64,000 nt of DNA from Raineyella antarctica (GTDB lineage Bacteria > Actinomycetota > Actinomycetes > Propionibacteriales > Propionibacteriaceae): the NCBI RefSeq assembly GCF_900092135.1, contig NZ_FMYF01000003.1, positions 186,001 through 250,000 on the forward strand, in the 5' to 3' direction. The position numbers and the translations under genes were made by a program. Below the pieces are notes generated by a model. The model was not told the origin of the DNA and made no database searches. It saw only the letters and a program-made list of their open reading frames with translations. The number at the start of each line of letters is the position of its first letter. Within the stretch, counting starts at the first letter, position 1. Shown here one piece after another: positions 55,635-64,000 of this stretch.

Positions 55635-56516
55635 TCACATCCCACGGTAGGCGTCACCCTCGAACACGCGGAAGACCGCGGCGATGTCCTCGGCACCGTT
55701 GCCCGCGTCCTCGGCCGCGGCGTACAGCCCACGCACCGCGTCGAGGACACCGAAGGTCCCGTCCCCGCCGGTCGCGTCCGCGGCCAGGTCGAGGTCCTTG
55801 CGCAGCCCGCGGAGCTGGAAGTTGGCCGGCTGGTAGTCGTCGGCCAGCATCAGGGCACCCTTGGCGTGGGCATAGACCGAGTCGGACTGGCCGCCGGAGA
55901 TCGCCTCCAGGAAGAGCTTCTCGTCCAGGCCCAGGGCCCGCATCATGGCGAACGCCTGGCCGGTGCCGGCGGTGAGCAGGCCGATCCAGGTGTTGCAGAC
56001 CAGCTTCAGCCGGGTGCCGTCGCCGAGGGCGGGGCCGGCGTGGACGCGCTTCTGGCTGACCAGGGCGAGCAGCGGCTCGACCTTGGCCAGCAGGTCGGCG
56101 TTGCCGGCGGTGAGCAGCACGAGCTTGCCCGTCTCGGCCGGGCCCTTGGTGCCCAGCATCATCGCCTCGACCAGGTCCAGGCCGTGCGAGGCGGCGACGG
56201 AGGCGACCTCTTCCGTACCGTCGGTGCCGATGGTCGACATCTGCACCCAGACCGCCCCCGGGGCGGCGTCGGCGGCCTCGGTGAGCACCTCGACGACCGC
56301 AGCGGCGTCGAACAGGGTCAGCAGCACGGTGTCCGCGCCGGCGACCGCCTCGGCGGGCGTCGCCGCGACGGTTGCGCCGAGCTCGGCGAGCGGCTCGGCG
56401 CGGGAGGCGGTCCGGTTCCAGACCGTGACGTCCACCCCCTGGCCGAGGAGGCGCTCGGTCAGTGCCCTGCCCATGATCCCGGTGCCGAGAATGACGACCT
56501 TGCCGTATGCGCTCAT
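55635..56516 (-). CDS. NAD(P)-dependent beta-hydroxyacid dehydrogenase (3-hydroxyisobutyrate dehydrogenase-like)
   Basis: 293 residues. N-terminal Rossmann motif VVILGTGIMGRALTERLLGQG; substrate-binding segment around MLGTKGPAETGKL; catalytic Lys in GDGTRLKLVCNTWIG (about residue 170). The family includes 3-hydroxyisobutyrate, tartronate semialdehyde and glyoxylate/succinic semialdehyde reductases. GGAGGAC precedes the ATG. Substrate unknown. Confidence 0.88.
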   Translation of the reverse strand: MSAYGKVVILGTGIMGRALTERLLGQGVDVTVWNRTASRAEPLAELGATVAATPAEAVAGADTVLLTLFDAAAVVEVLTEAADAAPGAVWVQMSTIGTDGTEEVASVAASHGLDLVEAMMLGTKGPAETGKLVLLTAGNADLLAKVEPLLALVSQKRVHAGPALGDGTRLKLVCNTWIGLLTAGTGQAFAMMRALGLDEKLFLEAISGGQSDSVYAHAKGALMLADDYQPANFQLRGLRKDLDLAADATGGDGTFGVLDAVRGLYAAAEDAGNGAEDIAAVFRVFEGDAYRGM

Positions 56517-56677
56517 GCTGTCCTCCGTGGTTGTCGGTTGGGCACCACGTTACGACCCCGGCGAACGACCGTGCGGCGGACCCGGGAAGGGCCCGCCGCA
56601 CGGGTTCTGCATCAGTACGGGTGCTGCGTCAGCACAGGCGCTGCATGATCCGCGTCCTGGGACGCGGAGTCGTACGA

Positions 56678-58141
56678 TCAGGCGGCGCCGCCGGGACGGC
56701 CTGCGTGGCGGTGGCCACGGCCGCCGCGGGGTGCCTCGGATCCGGCGCTGCGCGGGGCGGCACCGGAGCGGACGGCTGCGACGGTGCGGGCCGAGGCGCC
56801 ACCGCGGGCACCACCGGAACGCGAGCCGACGGCGGCGCGGGGGGCGCCCTCAGCCAGGGGACGGCGGCCACGGCCACCGGTCTGGGCGCCGCGGGCACCG
56901 CCCTGGCGTGAACGCGACGGCTGCTGCGGCTGGGAGACGGTCGGCTGCGCGAGGGCACGCGCTGCGTCCGGACTCAGCACGACGCGCTCACCGGGGGCGA
57001 GCGTGTTCAGCACCTCGCGCTCGGCGGCCTCGTGCACGGCGGGCTTGATGCCGGCCTTGCGCATCATCTGGCGGACCTCGTTGCGCTGCTCGGAGGTCAC
57101 CAGGGTGACCACCGTGCCGGAGTTGCCGGCGCGGGCCGTACGACCCGAGCGGTGCAGGTAGGCCTTGTGCTCGATCGGCGGGTCGGCGTGCACGACCAGG
57201 GCGACGTCGTCGACGTGGATGCCGCGCGCGGCGATGTCGGTCGCGACCATCGTCTCGACCGTTCCGGACTCGAACGCGGCCAGGTTACGGGTACGGGCGT
57301 TCTGCGACAGGTTGCCGTGCAGGTCCACGGCCGGGATACCCCGGTCGATCAACTGCTTGGCCAGCTTCTTCGCGCCATGCTTCGTGCGGGTGAACATGAT
57401 CGTACGACCCGGCGCGGAGGCGAGGTCGGCGAGCACCGTGTTGCGGGTGACGTTGTCGACGCGGAGCACGTAGTGGTCCATGGTCGAGATCGGCGACTGC
57501 GGGGAGTCGGCTTCATGGGTGACCGGGTCATGGAGGTAACGCTTGACCAGCACGTCGATGCCGTTGTCGAGGGTCGCGGAGAAGAGCAGCCGCTGGCCCT
57601 TGGCCGGCGTACGGTCCAGGATCTTGCGGACCATCGGCAGGAAGCCCATGTCGGCCATGTGGTCGGCCTCGTCGAGCACGGTGATCTCCACCTCGTCGAG
57701 GGAGATCGCGCCCTGGCCCATCAGGTCGAGCAGGCGGCCGGGGCAGGCGACGAGCACGTCGACGCCCTGGGCGAGGGCCTTGACCTGCGGGCCCTGGCCG
57801 ACGCCACCGAAGATCGTCCGGCTCTTCAGGCCGGAAGCGGCCTCCAGCGGCTTGAGCGCCTCTTCGATCTGGGTCGCGAGCTCGCGGGTCGGTGCGAGGA
57901 CCAGCGCGCGGGGGCGCTTCGGCCGAGCGGCACGCGGGGCCGCGGTCAGGCGCGCCACCAGCGGCAGCAGGAAGGCGTACGTCTTGCCGGAGCCGGTACG
58001 GCCACGGCCGAGCACGTCACGACCGGCGAGGGAATCCGGCAGCGTGGCCGCCTGGATGGGGGTGGGGTCGGTGATGTCGCGGCCGGCGAGGACGTCGGAC
58101 AGGGAAGCGGGCACACCGAGGCGCACGAAAGCTGAAGTCAA
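56678..58141 (-). CDS. DEAD-box RNA helicase with basic Arg/Gly-rich tail
   Basis: About 487 residues from a TTG start at 58141 with AAGGA seven bases upstream (LTSAFVRLGVP); the longer open frame upstream lacks an SD and helicase similarity. Q-motif region TPIQAATLPDSLAGRD, motif I GRTGSGKT, Ia PTRELATQ, II DEADHMADMGF, III SAT, VI HRSGRTARAG. The C-terminal 90 residues are Arg/Gly/Ala-rich, an RNA-binding tail. RhlE/CsdA-type RNA unwinding role. Confidence 0.92.
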   Translation of the reverse strand: MTSAFVRLGVPASLSDVLAGRDITDPTPIQAATLPDSLAGRDVLGRGRTGSGKTYAFLLPLVARLTAAPRAARPKRPRALVLAPTRELATQIEEALKPLEAASGLKSRTIFGGVGQGPQVKALAQGVDVLVACPGRLLDLMGQGAISLDEVEITVLDEADHMADMGFLPMVRKILDRTPAKGQRLLFSATLDNGIDVLVKRYLHDPVTHEADSPQSPISTMDHYVLRVDNVTRNTVLADLASAPGRTIMFTRTKHGAKKLAKQLIDRGIPAVDLHGNLSQNARTRNLAAFESGTVETMVATDIAARGIHVDDVALVVHADPPIEHKAYLHRSGRTARAGNSGTVVTLVTSEQRNEVRQMMRKAGIKPAVHEAAEREVLNTLAPGERVVLSPDAARALAQPTVSQPQQPSRSRQGGARGAQTGGRGRRPLAEGAPRAAVGSRSGGARGGASARTVAAVRSGAAPRSAGSEAPRGGRGHRHAGRPGGAA

Positions 58142-58340
58142 GAATGGTTCCTTAGAAGGTGTCTTGCCGGGGTATGCATGACCCGCAGGGACAGACACGG
58201 CGCAGACTCGGGAGGGTTCCCGGCGCCAGGCGGCCCGGGGCAAGACACGGCGGGCCGACACCCCCACATTACGTGGCGCCGGGCCGGCGAACCAAAACCG
58301 CGTTCCTCTGGCGACCCGCCACGCCCGCCGAGATTAAGTA

Positions 58341-58361
58341 CGGTTATAGTGTAGAAAACCG
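58341..58361 (+). promoter_or_regulatory. Promoter with palindrome upstream of the DUF2249 gene
   Basis: CGGTT-N11-AACCG encloses a TATAGT hexamer (58345-58350), a good -10, within a clearly AT-rich stretch (58331-58358) in otherwise GC-rich DNA. A repressor covering the -10 is possible. No clear -35. Confidence 0.4.
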
Positions 58362-58377
58362 TTCGGAGGAGCCACCC

Positions 58378-58647
58378 ATGTCCCAGTCCACCGCCTGCCA
58401 GTGCGGCCACGAGCACGACACCACCATCCCGTCGATCAACGTGCTCGACATCCCGCACGCCGTCCGTCACGGTGCCGTGATCGGCGCCATCACCCAGCTG
58501 TCCGAGGGCGGTGCCCTCGACGTGGTCGCCCCGCACAACCCGCTGCCGATGATGGCCCAGCTGGAGGACGTGGCCCCCGGCCAGTTCGCCCACAGCTACG
58601 TGACCGAGGGCCCCGAGCAGTGGACGGTGCGCTTCACCCGCAACTGA
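58378..58647 (+). CDS. DUF2249 domain protein
   Basis: 89 residues. Short Cys/His N-terminus (ACQCGHEHD), then the DUF2249 fold INVLDIPHAVRHGAVIGAITQLSEGGALDVVAPHNPLPMMAQLEDVAPGQFAHSYVTEGPEQWTVRF. These small proteins often accompany hemerythrin-like or nitrogen-oxide-related genes; function unproven. GGAGG precedes the ATG; an upstream open frame is not supported. Confidence 0.85.
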   Translation: MSQSTACQCGHEHDTTIPSINVLDIPHAVRHGAVIGAITQLSEGGALDVVAPHNPLPMMAQLEDVAPGQFAHSYVTEGPEQWTVRFTRN

Positions 58648-58672
58648 GACCAGCGGCGAACCGGCGACGGGC

Positions 58673-58695
58673 CATGCCTCCACTGTGGGGGCATG
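58673..58695. terminator. Hairpin between the convergent DUF2249 and CNNM genes
   Basis: CATGCCTCC, loop ACTGT, GGGGGCATG: 9-bp stem with one G-U pair, located 25 bp after the DUF2249 stop and 10 bp from the stop of the convergent CNNM gene. Confidence 0.6.
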
Positions 58696-58704
58696 ACCCG
58701 TCTG

Positions 58705-59751
58705 CTAGGAGCTGGTCGCGTCGCGGACCTCGCCGACCAGTTCCTCCAGCACGTCCTCGAACGCCACCACCGCCGCCTGCCCGGCGCGGGCGCCGGTGCC
58801 CTCGACCAGCGCCAGGTGCACGTTGTGCTGCTGCATGGTGCGCATCACCTGCTGCAGCTTCGCGTCGGCCGGGACGGTGATCAGGTCGTAGAGCAGCTCG
58901 CGCGGGACCGGTTCGCGGCGGCGCTCGGGCGGGATCGCCAGCAGGTCCTTCACGTGCAGGTAGCCGACCAGCGTCCCGTCGGCTGCGCGGCCGGGGAACC
59001 GGGAGAAGCCCGTCTCCGCGCACAACTGCTCGACCTCGGCGACGGTCGCGCCGGCGGACACCGTCTCCAACTGGTCGGCGGGGATGGCCACGTCGGCGGT
59101 GGTGAGGTGCTCGAAGCCCAGCGCACCGGTCAGCAGCTCGACCTGGTCGTCGTCCAGCAGCCCCTCCCGCCCCGACTCGGCCACGAACCCGGCCACCTCG
59201 CCGGAGGTGAACGCGGAGGAGACTTCGTCGCGCGGCTCGGCCCGGAAGACGTGGCGGACGACGAAGTTGGCCGAGTGGTTCATCAGCCAGATGAACGGGC
59301 GCAGCACCACCACGAAGACGTGCAGCACCGGACCCAGCAGCAGCGCGGCGGCGGCCGGACGGGCGATCGCCATGTTCTTGGGGACCATCTCGCCCAGCAC
59401 CATGTGCAGCAGCGTGACGAACAGCAGCGCGATCACCAGGGCGACCGGGTGCACCAGCGCCTCGGGCAGCCCGAAGGCCTGGAACGGGACCTCCAGCAGC
59501 CCGGCGAGGGCCGGCTCGCCGACCGCGCCGATCACCAGCGAGCAGGCGGTGATGCCCAGCTGGGTGGCAGCCAGCGACGTCGAGACGTCCTCTATCCCCT
59601 TCAGTGCGAACCGGGCGGAGGCGGACCCGGCCGCCGCGCGGGGCTCGATCTGGTCCCGGCGCGCCGAGACCATGGCGAACTCCGCCGCGACGAAGAAGGC
59701 GTTCCCTGCCAGCAGCAGGACCAGGACCAGCAGGGCGATGCCGGTGCTCAT
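58705..59751 (-). CDS. CNNM/HlyC-CorC family membrane protein, second of a pair
   Basis: 348 residues: an N-terminal CNNM (DUF21) transmembrane domain (four hydrophobic stretches; GEMVPKNMAIARP), then paired CBS domains (about 200-340). No room for a full C-terminal CorC_HlyC domain, unlike its neighbour. Family members act in Mg2+ or Co2+ efflux or homeostasis. Its ATG overlaps the stop of the upstream paralog by 4 bp. Confidence 0.88.
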   Translation of the reverse strand: MSTGIALLVLVLLLAGNAFFVAAEFAMVSARRDQIEPRAAAGSASARFALKGIEDVSTSLAATQLGITACSLVIGAVGEPALAGLLEVPFQAFGLPEALVHPVALVIALLFVTLLHMVLGEMVPKNMAIARPAAAALLLGPVLHVFVVVLRPFIWLMNHSANFVVRHVFRAEPRDEVSSAFTSGEVAGFVAESGREGLLDDDQVELLTGALGFEHLTTADVAIPADQLETVSAGATVAEVEQLCAETGFSRFPGRAADGTLVGYLHVKDLLAIPPERRREPVPRELLYDLITVPADAKLQQVMRTMQQHNVHLALVEGTGARAGQAAVVAFEDVLEELVGEVRDATSS

Positions 59752-61124
59752 CGGGCACCGCCCTCGTGCACCGCGCGGTGGCCGTCGGTCCGCCGGACCA
59801 CTATCCGGTCGGCCCGATGGCCGTCCATCCGGACCACCTTCAGGATGATCTCGGTGCTGGTCGGCAAGTTGTCCTCGTCCCGGTGCAGGTGGTCGACGGC
59901 GGTCAGTCGTACGGTGTCCCCGGCCTTGGGCAGGCGGTCGAGCTTCTCGGTCACCAGCCCGCCAAGGGTGTCGGACTCCGCGCCCTCGGGGAGCTCCAGG
60001 TCCATGATGTCGCCGAGCTCGTCGGGCCTCAGCAGCCCGGACACCGAGATCCCGCCGTCCTGGCGGCGCAGGTAGGGGGCGACGGTCTCGTCGTGCTCGT
60101 CGTCGACGGCGCCGATGATCTCCTCGATCAGGTCCTCCAGCGTGACGATGCCGGCAGTGCCGCCGTACTCGTCGACGACGACGGCCATCTGCAGGCCCGG
60201 CCTGCGCAGCTCGCGCAGCAGCGGATCCAGGGTCATCGACTCGGACACGTACGTGGCGGGGACGGCGATCTCCCGGACGGTCCGGGTCGTCCGCTCCTCG
60301 TACGGCACTGCGAAGGCGTGCTTGAAGTGCACGATGCCGACGACATCGTCCACCGTCTCCCCTGCGACCGGGAAGCGGGAGTGGCCGGTGGCCGCGGCGG
60401 TGTCGATCAGCTCCTGGACCGTGTGCTCGTGCAGGAAGGTGACCTGCGGGCGCGGGCGCATCACGTCGGCGGCCGTACGCTCGCCGAACTCGATGGACCG
60501 GGCCACCAGTTCGGCCGTCTCCGGGGCCAGGGTGCCCTCGGCTCCGGAGCGGGAGACCAGCGCCTGCAGCTCCTCGGCGGTCCGGGCGTTGGCGATCTCC
60601 TCGGTGGGGGTGAAGCCGAGCAGCTTCAGCACCCCGTTGGCGGCGCCGTTCAGGATCCGTACGAGCCAGCCGAACAGTGCCATGAAGATCCGCTGCGGGT
60701 ACACGACCAGCCGGGCGACCCGCATCGGCTCGGCGATCGCCCAGTTCTTGGGGACCAGCTCGCCGAAGACCATCTGCCCGAAGGTGACGAGCGCGAACGC
60801 CACCACCGTCGCGACCCCGATCGCTGCGTCCCGGGCCACCCCGGCCAGGTCCAGCACCTCGGCCAGCAAGAGGCCGAGCGAGGGCCCGATCAGGAAACCG
60901 GTCAGCAGGCTGCTGACGGTGATCCCCAGCTGGGCGCCAGAGAGGTTGGAGGACGTCTTCTTCAGGGCCCGCTCCAGGGCGCCGGCCCTGCCGTCCCCGG
61001 CCTCCTCGGCCGCGCGGACCTGGTGGCGGTTGACCGTCAGGAAGGCGAACTCCACCCCGACGAACAAGGCATTGGCGACGATCAGGACGAGGAGTACGGC
61101 GAGCAGGATCCAGGCGGTCAGCAC
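59748..61124 (-). CDS. CNNM/HlyC-CorC family membrane protein, first of a pair
   Basis: 458 residues: CNNM/DUF21 membrane domain (LFVGVEFAFLTVNRHQVRAAEEAG, GELVPKNWAIAEP), two CBS domains with VDEYGGTAGIVTLEDLIEEIIG, and a C-terminal CorC_HlyC domain (SVSGLLRPDELGDIMDLELPEGAESDTLGGLVTEKLDRLPKAGD). The longer partner of an operon of two; hetero-oligomer formation is plausible. Role in divalent cation homeostasis by family. Confidence 0.9.
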   Translation of the reverse strand: MLTAWILLAVLLVLIVANALFVGVEFAFLTVNRHQVRAAEEAGDGRAGALERALKKTSSNLSGAQLGITVSSLLTGFLIGPSLGLLLAEVLDLAGVARDAAIGVATVVAFALVTFGQMVFGELVPKNWAIAEPMRVARLVVYPQRIFMALFGWLVRILNGAANGVLKLLGFTPTEEIANARTAEELQALVSRSGAEGTLAPETAELVARSIEFGERTAADVMRPRPQVTFLHEHTVQELIDTAAATGHSRFPVAGETVDDVVGIVHFKHAFAVPYEERTTRTVREIAVPATYVSESMTLDPLLRELRRPGLQMAVVVDEYGGTAGIVTLEDLIEEIIGAVDDEHDETVAPYLRRQDGGISVSGLLRPDELGDIMDLELPEGAESDTLGGLVTEKLDRLPKAGDTVRLTAVDHLHRDEDNLPTSTEIILKVVRMDGHRADRIVVRRTDGHRAVHEGGAR

Positions 61125-61211
61125 GCCGTACTCCCAGGTATTCGAGGATTCACCGCACCCAAGTTACCGCCACCCTCCCTGTCCAGCCCACCTGTGCGCC
61201 ACAGTGGGGTC

Positions 61212-62633
61212 ATGAACGCTGTGGACACCGAATCCGGGACCGACACGTACGACGTCATCGTCATCGGCGGCGGTGCCGCCGGCGAGAACGCCGCCGACTA
61301 CGCCATCCGCGGCAGCGACCGGACCGCCGCACTGGTCGAGGCCGAACTGCTGGGCGGTGAGTGCTCCTACTGGGCCTGCATCCCGAGCGAGACCCTGCTC
61401 CGCCCGCTCGACGTGGCCGAGACCGCCGCCAACCTGTCCGGGCTGTCCGTCCCCGTCCTCGACCGGCGCGCCCTGCTGGCCCGCCGCGACGAGTGGGTGC
61501 ACGACTACGAGGACGCCAGCCAGGTGTCCTGGGCCACCGATGCGGGCATCGACACCGTCCGCGGCCGCGGCCGGCTGGTCGGCGAGCGGACCGTGGAGGT
61601 GACCTCCCCCGACGGGGACGTCCGCCGCCTGGTCGCCCGGCTGGCCGTCGTGCTCGCGACCGGCAGCGTGCCGGTCGTCCCGGACACGCTGGCGGCGGCC
61701 CGGCCCTGGACCACCCGGGACGCGACCGGGGTGGTCCAGGTCCCCGAGCGGCTGGCCATCATCGGCGGTGGTCCGGTCGCCTGCGAGGCCGCCCGCTGGA
61801 TGACCGCCCTGGGTTCGTCGGTCACCATGGTCGTCCGCGGTGACCGGCTGCTGTCCAGGCTGGAGGACTTCGCCGGGGACGAGGTCGCCGACGGGCTGCG
61901 CTCGGAAGGGGTGACCCTGCGCCTGGGCACCTCGGTCACCTCGGCGGAGCGGCCAGAGGTCCATCCGGATCCCGGTATCGGCCGCCCGCACGGCGGTCCG
62001 GTCACCCTCGTGCTGGACGACGGCTCGGAGCTGGAGGTCGACGAGGTGCTGCTGGCGACCGGACGCCGGGCCGCCACCGACGGGCTGGGCCTGGAGGCCG
62101 TCGGACTCCGGCCCGACGACCTGGCCGGACGTACGCACGGCGGCCCACTGCCGGCGTGGCTGTCCACCGTCGGTGACATCAATGGCGAGGCGCTGCTCAC
62201 CCACTGGGGCAAGCACCAGGGCCGCCGGGTCGGGGGCCGGATCGCGGCCCTGGCCGAGGGGCGCCCAGTCCCCGCGGAGCCGCCGGCACCGGTCCCTGCC
62301 GTGGTGTTCAGCTCCCCGCAGGTCGCCTCGGTCGGCCTGACCTCCCAGCAGGCGGAACAACAGGACCGCCGGGTGCGACTCCTGGACGTGGACTACACCT
62401 CCGCCGCGGGGGCCTCGCTGCTGCGCGACGACGCGGCCGGGCACGTCCGGCTGGTCGTCGACGAGGACAGCGAGGTGGTGCTGGGCGCCACCTTCGTGGG
62501 GCCCGACGTCGCCGAGCAACTGCACGCCGCCACGATCGCGGTCGCGGCGGGTCTGGACCTGGCCACGCTGCGTCTGGCGGTGCCGAGCTATCCGACAGCC
62601 AGCGAGGTGTGGCTGCGGCTGCTGGAGGACTGA
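61212..62633 (+). CDS. FAD-dependent pyridine nucleotide-disulfide oxidoreductase (MerA/Lpd-like)
   Basis: 473 residues. N-terminal FAD motif VIVIGGGAAGENAADYA; redox-active pair in GGECSYWACIPSETLLRP (C-x4-C); NAD(P) motif AIIGGGPVACEAARWM; STVGDINGEALLTHWGKHQGR; C-terminal dimerisation domain. The C-terminal catalytic His of the HPTxSE motif is Tyr here (SYPTASEVW), so the usual His-Glu acid/base pair is incomplete. Substrate unknown; not necessarily mercuric or dihydrolipoamide reductase. ATG 61212; a long in-frame open region upstream is a shadow of the CNNM genes. Confidence 0.87.
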   Translation: MNAVDTESGTDTYDVIVIGGGAAGENAADYAIRGSDRTAALVEAELLGGECSYWACIPSETLLRPLDVAETAANLSGLSVPVLDRRALLARRDEWVHDYEDASQVSWATDAGIDTVRGRGRLVGERTVEVTSPDGDVRRLVARLAVVLATGSVPVVPDTLAAARPWTTRDATGVVQVPERLAIIGGGPVACEAARWMTALGSSVTMVVRGDRLLSRLEDFAGDEVADGLRSEGVTLRLGTSVTSAERPEVHPDPGIGRPHGGPVTLVLDDGSELEVDEVLLATGRRAATDGLGLEAVGLRPDDLAGRTHGGPLPAWLSTVGDINGEALLTHWGKHQGRRVGGRIAALAEGRPVPAEPPAPVPAVVFSSPQVASVGLTSQQAEQQDRRVRLLDVDYTSAAGASLLRDDAAGHVRLVVDEDSEVVLGATFVGPDVAEQLHAATIAVAAGLDLATLRLAVPSYPTASEVWLRLLED

Positions 62634-62645
62634 GACGCTGGCCGG

Positions 62646-63062
62646 CTAGGGCAGGAGCGCACCGAGCAGCCGGCCGAGCTCGGCGCGGTCGGCCTCGGAC
62701 AGGCCACCGAAGAACTCGCCGGCCACCTCGGCCCGCACCTCGCGGGAGCGCTCCTCGACCGCACGGCCACGGTCGGTCGGCTCGACCAGTTGGGCCCGCC
62801 GGTCCCCCGGGTCCGGCCCCCGGCTGACGAACCCCGCCTCCACCAGCGCGTCGATCACGTCGGTGACCGAGCGGGGGGTGACGTGCAGGCGCTCGGCCAG
62901 CCGGGCGGGACGTACGGCGCCCTCCTCGCACACGATGTGCAGCGCCCTGCCCTGGTGCGGCGGCAGCGGGCCGCCGCCGAGCCTGACCGCCTGGCGGAAG
63001 GCCCGCGTGGCGGAGTGCAGCAGGTCGGCGAGTTCCGCGGCGGTCGGGGCGGCATCGGGCAT
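62646..63062 (-). CDS. MarR family transcriptional regulator
   Basis: 138 residues with a winged helix: RPARLAERLHVTPRSVTDVIDALVEAGFVSRGPDPGDRRAQLVEPTDRGRAV (about 52-100). TAGTAT lies exactly six bases before the ATG and there is no SD, so the transcript is probably leaderless. Divergent from an ABC exporter gene it likely represses. Confidence 0.88.
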   Translation of the reverse strand: MPDAAPTAAELADLLHSATRAFRQAVRLGGGPLPPHQGRALHIVCEEGAVRPARLAERLHVTPRSVTDVIDALVEAGFVSRGPDPGDRRAQLVEPTDRGRAVEERSREVRAEVAGEFFGGLSEADRAELGRLLGALLP

Positions 63063-63090
63063 GCGGGAATACTACCAAGCCTTAGAGCGC

Positions 63091-63120
63091 TTGACTCATT
63101 GTGAAGTTACCTCACATACT
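63091..63120 (+). promoter_or_regulatory. ABC exporter promoter with embedded operator
   Basis: TTGACT (63091-63096), 18-bp spacer, CATACT (63115-63120). The spacer contains TGTGA-N7-TCACA (63100-63116), a perfect 5-bp palindrome that also touches the -10. MarR binding here would block the exporter promoter. Confidence 0.6.
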
Positions 63121-63157
63121 TGTCGTGTCGAACCACCCCACCAGCTCAGGAGGTACC

Positions 63158-64000
63158 CCATGACCGACCTCCACATGGGTCCCCCGATGGGACGCCCGGC
63201 CCGGATCGATCCGGCCGACCGCGCCCAGCTCGCCGAGTCCCCCGTCGGCTTCTCCCGCGTCGCGGCGCTGTTCCGCCCGTACGGGCGCCAGCTGACGCTG
63301 GTCATCGTGATGATCGTCGCCACCTCGGTGGTCAGCCTCGCCCAGCCGTTCCTGGTCCGCGAGGTGATCGACGTCGCGATCCCCGGCCAGCGGGTCGGAC
63401 TGCTCGTCACCCTGGTCGCCGCGATGATCGGGATCGCCGCTGCGGTCCAACTGATCGGCGTGCTGCAGACCTGGATCAGCTCCAGCGTGGGCCAGCACGT
63501 CATGCACGACCTGCGCACCAGCGTCTTCAACCACCTGCAGAAGCAGTCGCTCGGGTTCTTCACCCGGACCCGTGGCGGCGAGGTGCAGTCGCGGCTGGTC
63601 AACGACGTCGCCGGGATGCAGTCCGTGGTCACCACCACGGCAACCTCGATCGCCTCCAATGCCACGACGGCGGTGGCGACCACGATCGCCATGGTCGCCC
63701 TCAGCCCGCGGCTCTCGCTGCTCTCCCTGGTCGTGCTGCCGCCGGCCATCTGGCTGACCCGCCAGGTCGCCCTGATCCGGCGTGACATCACCGGCAAGCT
63801 GCAGCGGACCATGGCCGAGATGCACGGGCACGTGGAGGAGTCGCTGTCGATCAGCGGCGTACGACTGTCCAAGACGCTGGGGGCCACCGGGGCCGGGGCG
63901 GCGAAGTTCGAGGACATCTCCGAGCGGCTGATCGACCTGGAGCTGCGCTCCCAGCTGTCCGGGCGCTGGCGGATGGCCACGATGCAGATCATCTTCGCCG
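63158..64000 (+). CDS. ABC multidrug/lipid exporter (ATPase-permease fusion), 3' partial
   Basis: 281 codons reach the window end without a stop. ATG 63158 with CAGGAGG upstream. Only the transmembrane domain is seen: about four helices so far, with FLVREVIDVAIP, LRTSVFNHLQKQSLGFFTRTRGGEVQSRLVNDVAGMQSVV and the coupling region HGHVEESLSISGVRLSKTLG, typical of type IV half-exporters. The ATPase domain lies outside. Probably regulated by the divergent MarR protein. Confidence 0.88.

Overview
This is a very GC-rich window with densely packed genes, frequent GTG/TTG starts and 1-11 bp stop/start overlaps, typical of a high-GC actinobacterium. The late cobalamin genes under a B12 riboswitch, the DUF222/HNH endonuclease, the LolA-like protein next to an ABC-2 exporter, dodecin, and the complete fructose PTS are compatible with Propionibacteriaceae. 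That family assignment is inference; no rRNA or other marker gene is present to confirm it. No tRNA, rRNA, CRISPR array, prophage or intact insertion sequence was seen.

Layout. 1-3.9 kb: end of a CDF metal exporter, then a cobalamin riboswitch, a 14-codon leader ORF and cobT-cobS-cobD. 3.5-8 kb: a DUF222/HNH endonuclease whose 3' end runs antisense into cobD, a GNAT acetyltransferase with a coupled membrane protein, and a GH13_18 sucrose-phosphorylase-like enzyme. 8-15.2 kb: an acyl-CoA ligase and a quinate/shikimate catabolic locus (quinate/shikimate dehydrogenase, MHS-type importer, TetR regulator, type II dehydroquinate dehydratase, fused dehydroshikimate dehydratase) that would yield protocatechuate. 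15-22 kb: an ABC1/UbiB kinase, a Tat-exported sulfoquinovosidase-like GH31 enzyme, and a LolA-like protein with an ABC-2 exporter. 22-28.4 kb: a complete fructose phosphotransferase system (ptsI, fruR, fruK, fruA, ptsH). 28.4-37 kb: lipoproteins, a degenerate ABC-ATPase-like protein, an amidohydrolase, an alcohol dehydrogenase, an ABM monooxygenase, a cytidylate-kinase-like protein, a 2-oxoglutarate oxygenase behind a Cys-rich leader peptide, and FprA. 37-42.6 kb: a GPH sugar symporter fused to a second cytidylate-kinase-like domain, a SulP permease, a hemerythrin, a methyltransferase and dodecin. 43-48.1 kb: metQNI with a long leader, then two paralogous small membrane proteins flanking an NAD(P)-binding/DUF2867 protein. 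48.1-52 kb: a decayed segment with a GntR-regulator remnant, a 91-nt near-perfect hairpin and a broken multicopper oxidase. 52-64 kb: a VWA/MoxR pair, a beta-hydroxyacid dehydrogenase, a DEAD-box helicase, DUF2249, two CNNM/HlyC-CorC proteins, a flavin disulfide oxidoreductase, and a MarR regulator divergent from an ABC exporter cut by the window end.

Functional links. Fructose uptake and phosphorylation (PtsI, HPr, FruA, FruK) are encoded together under FruR. Quinate/shikimate import and conversion to protocatechuate are encoded together, but no ring-cleavage genes are present here. Several genes touch sulfur supply (metQNI, a SulP carrier, the sulfoquinovosidase, a possible cysteine-sensing leader), but they are dispersed and a shared regulon is not shown. 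Many monocistronic genes share a -10-like hexamer exactly six bases before the start codon, suggesting that leaderless transcription is common in this organism. The most unusual items are the transporter-kinase-like fusion with its free-standing relative 3 kb away, the Cys-rich leader ORF, the giant hairpin beside the decayed oxidase, and the riboswitch-controlled leader ORF.
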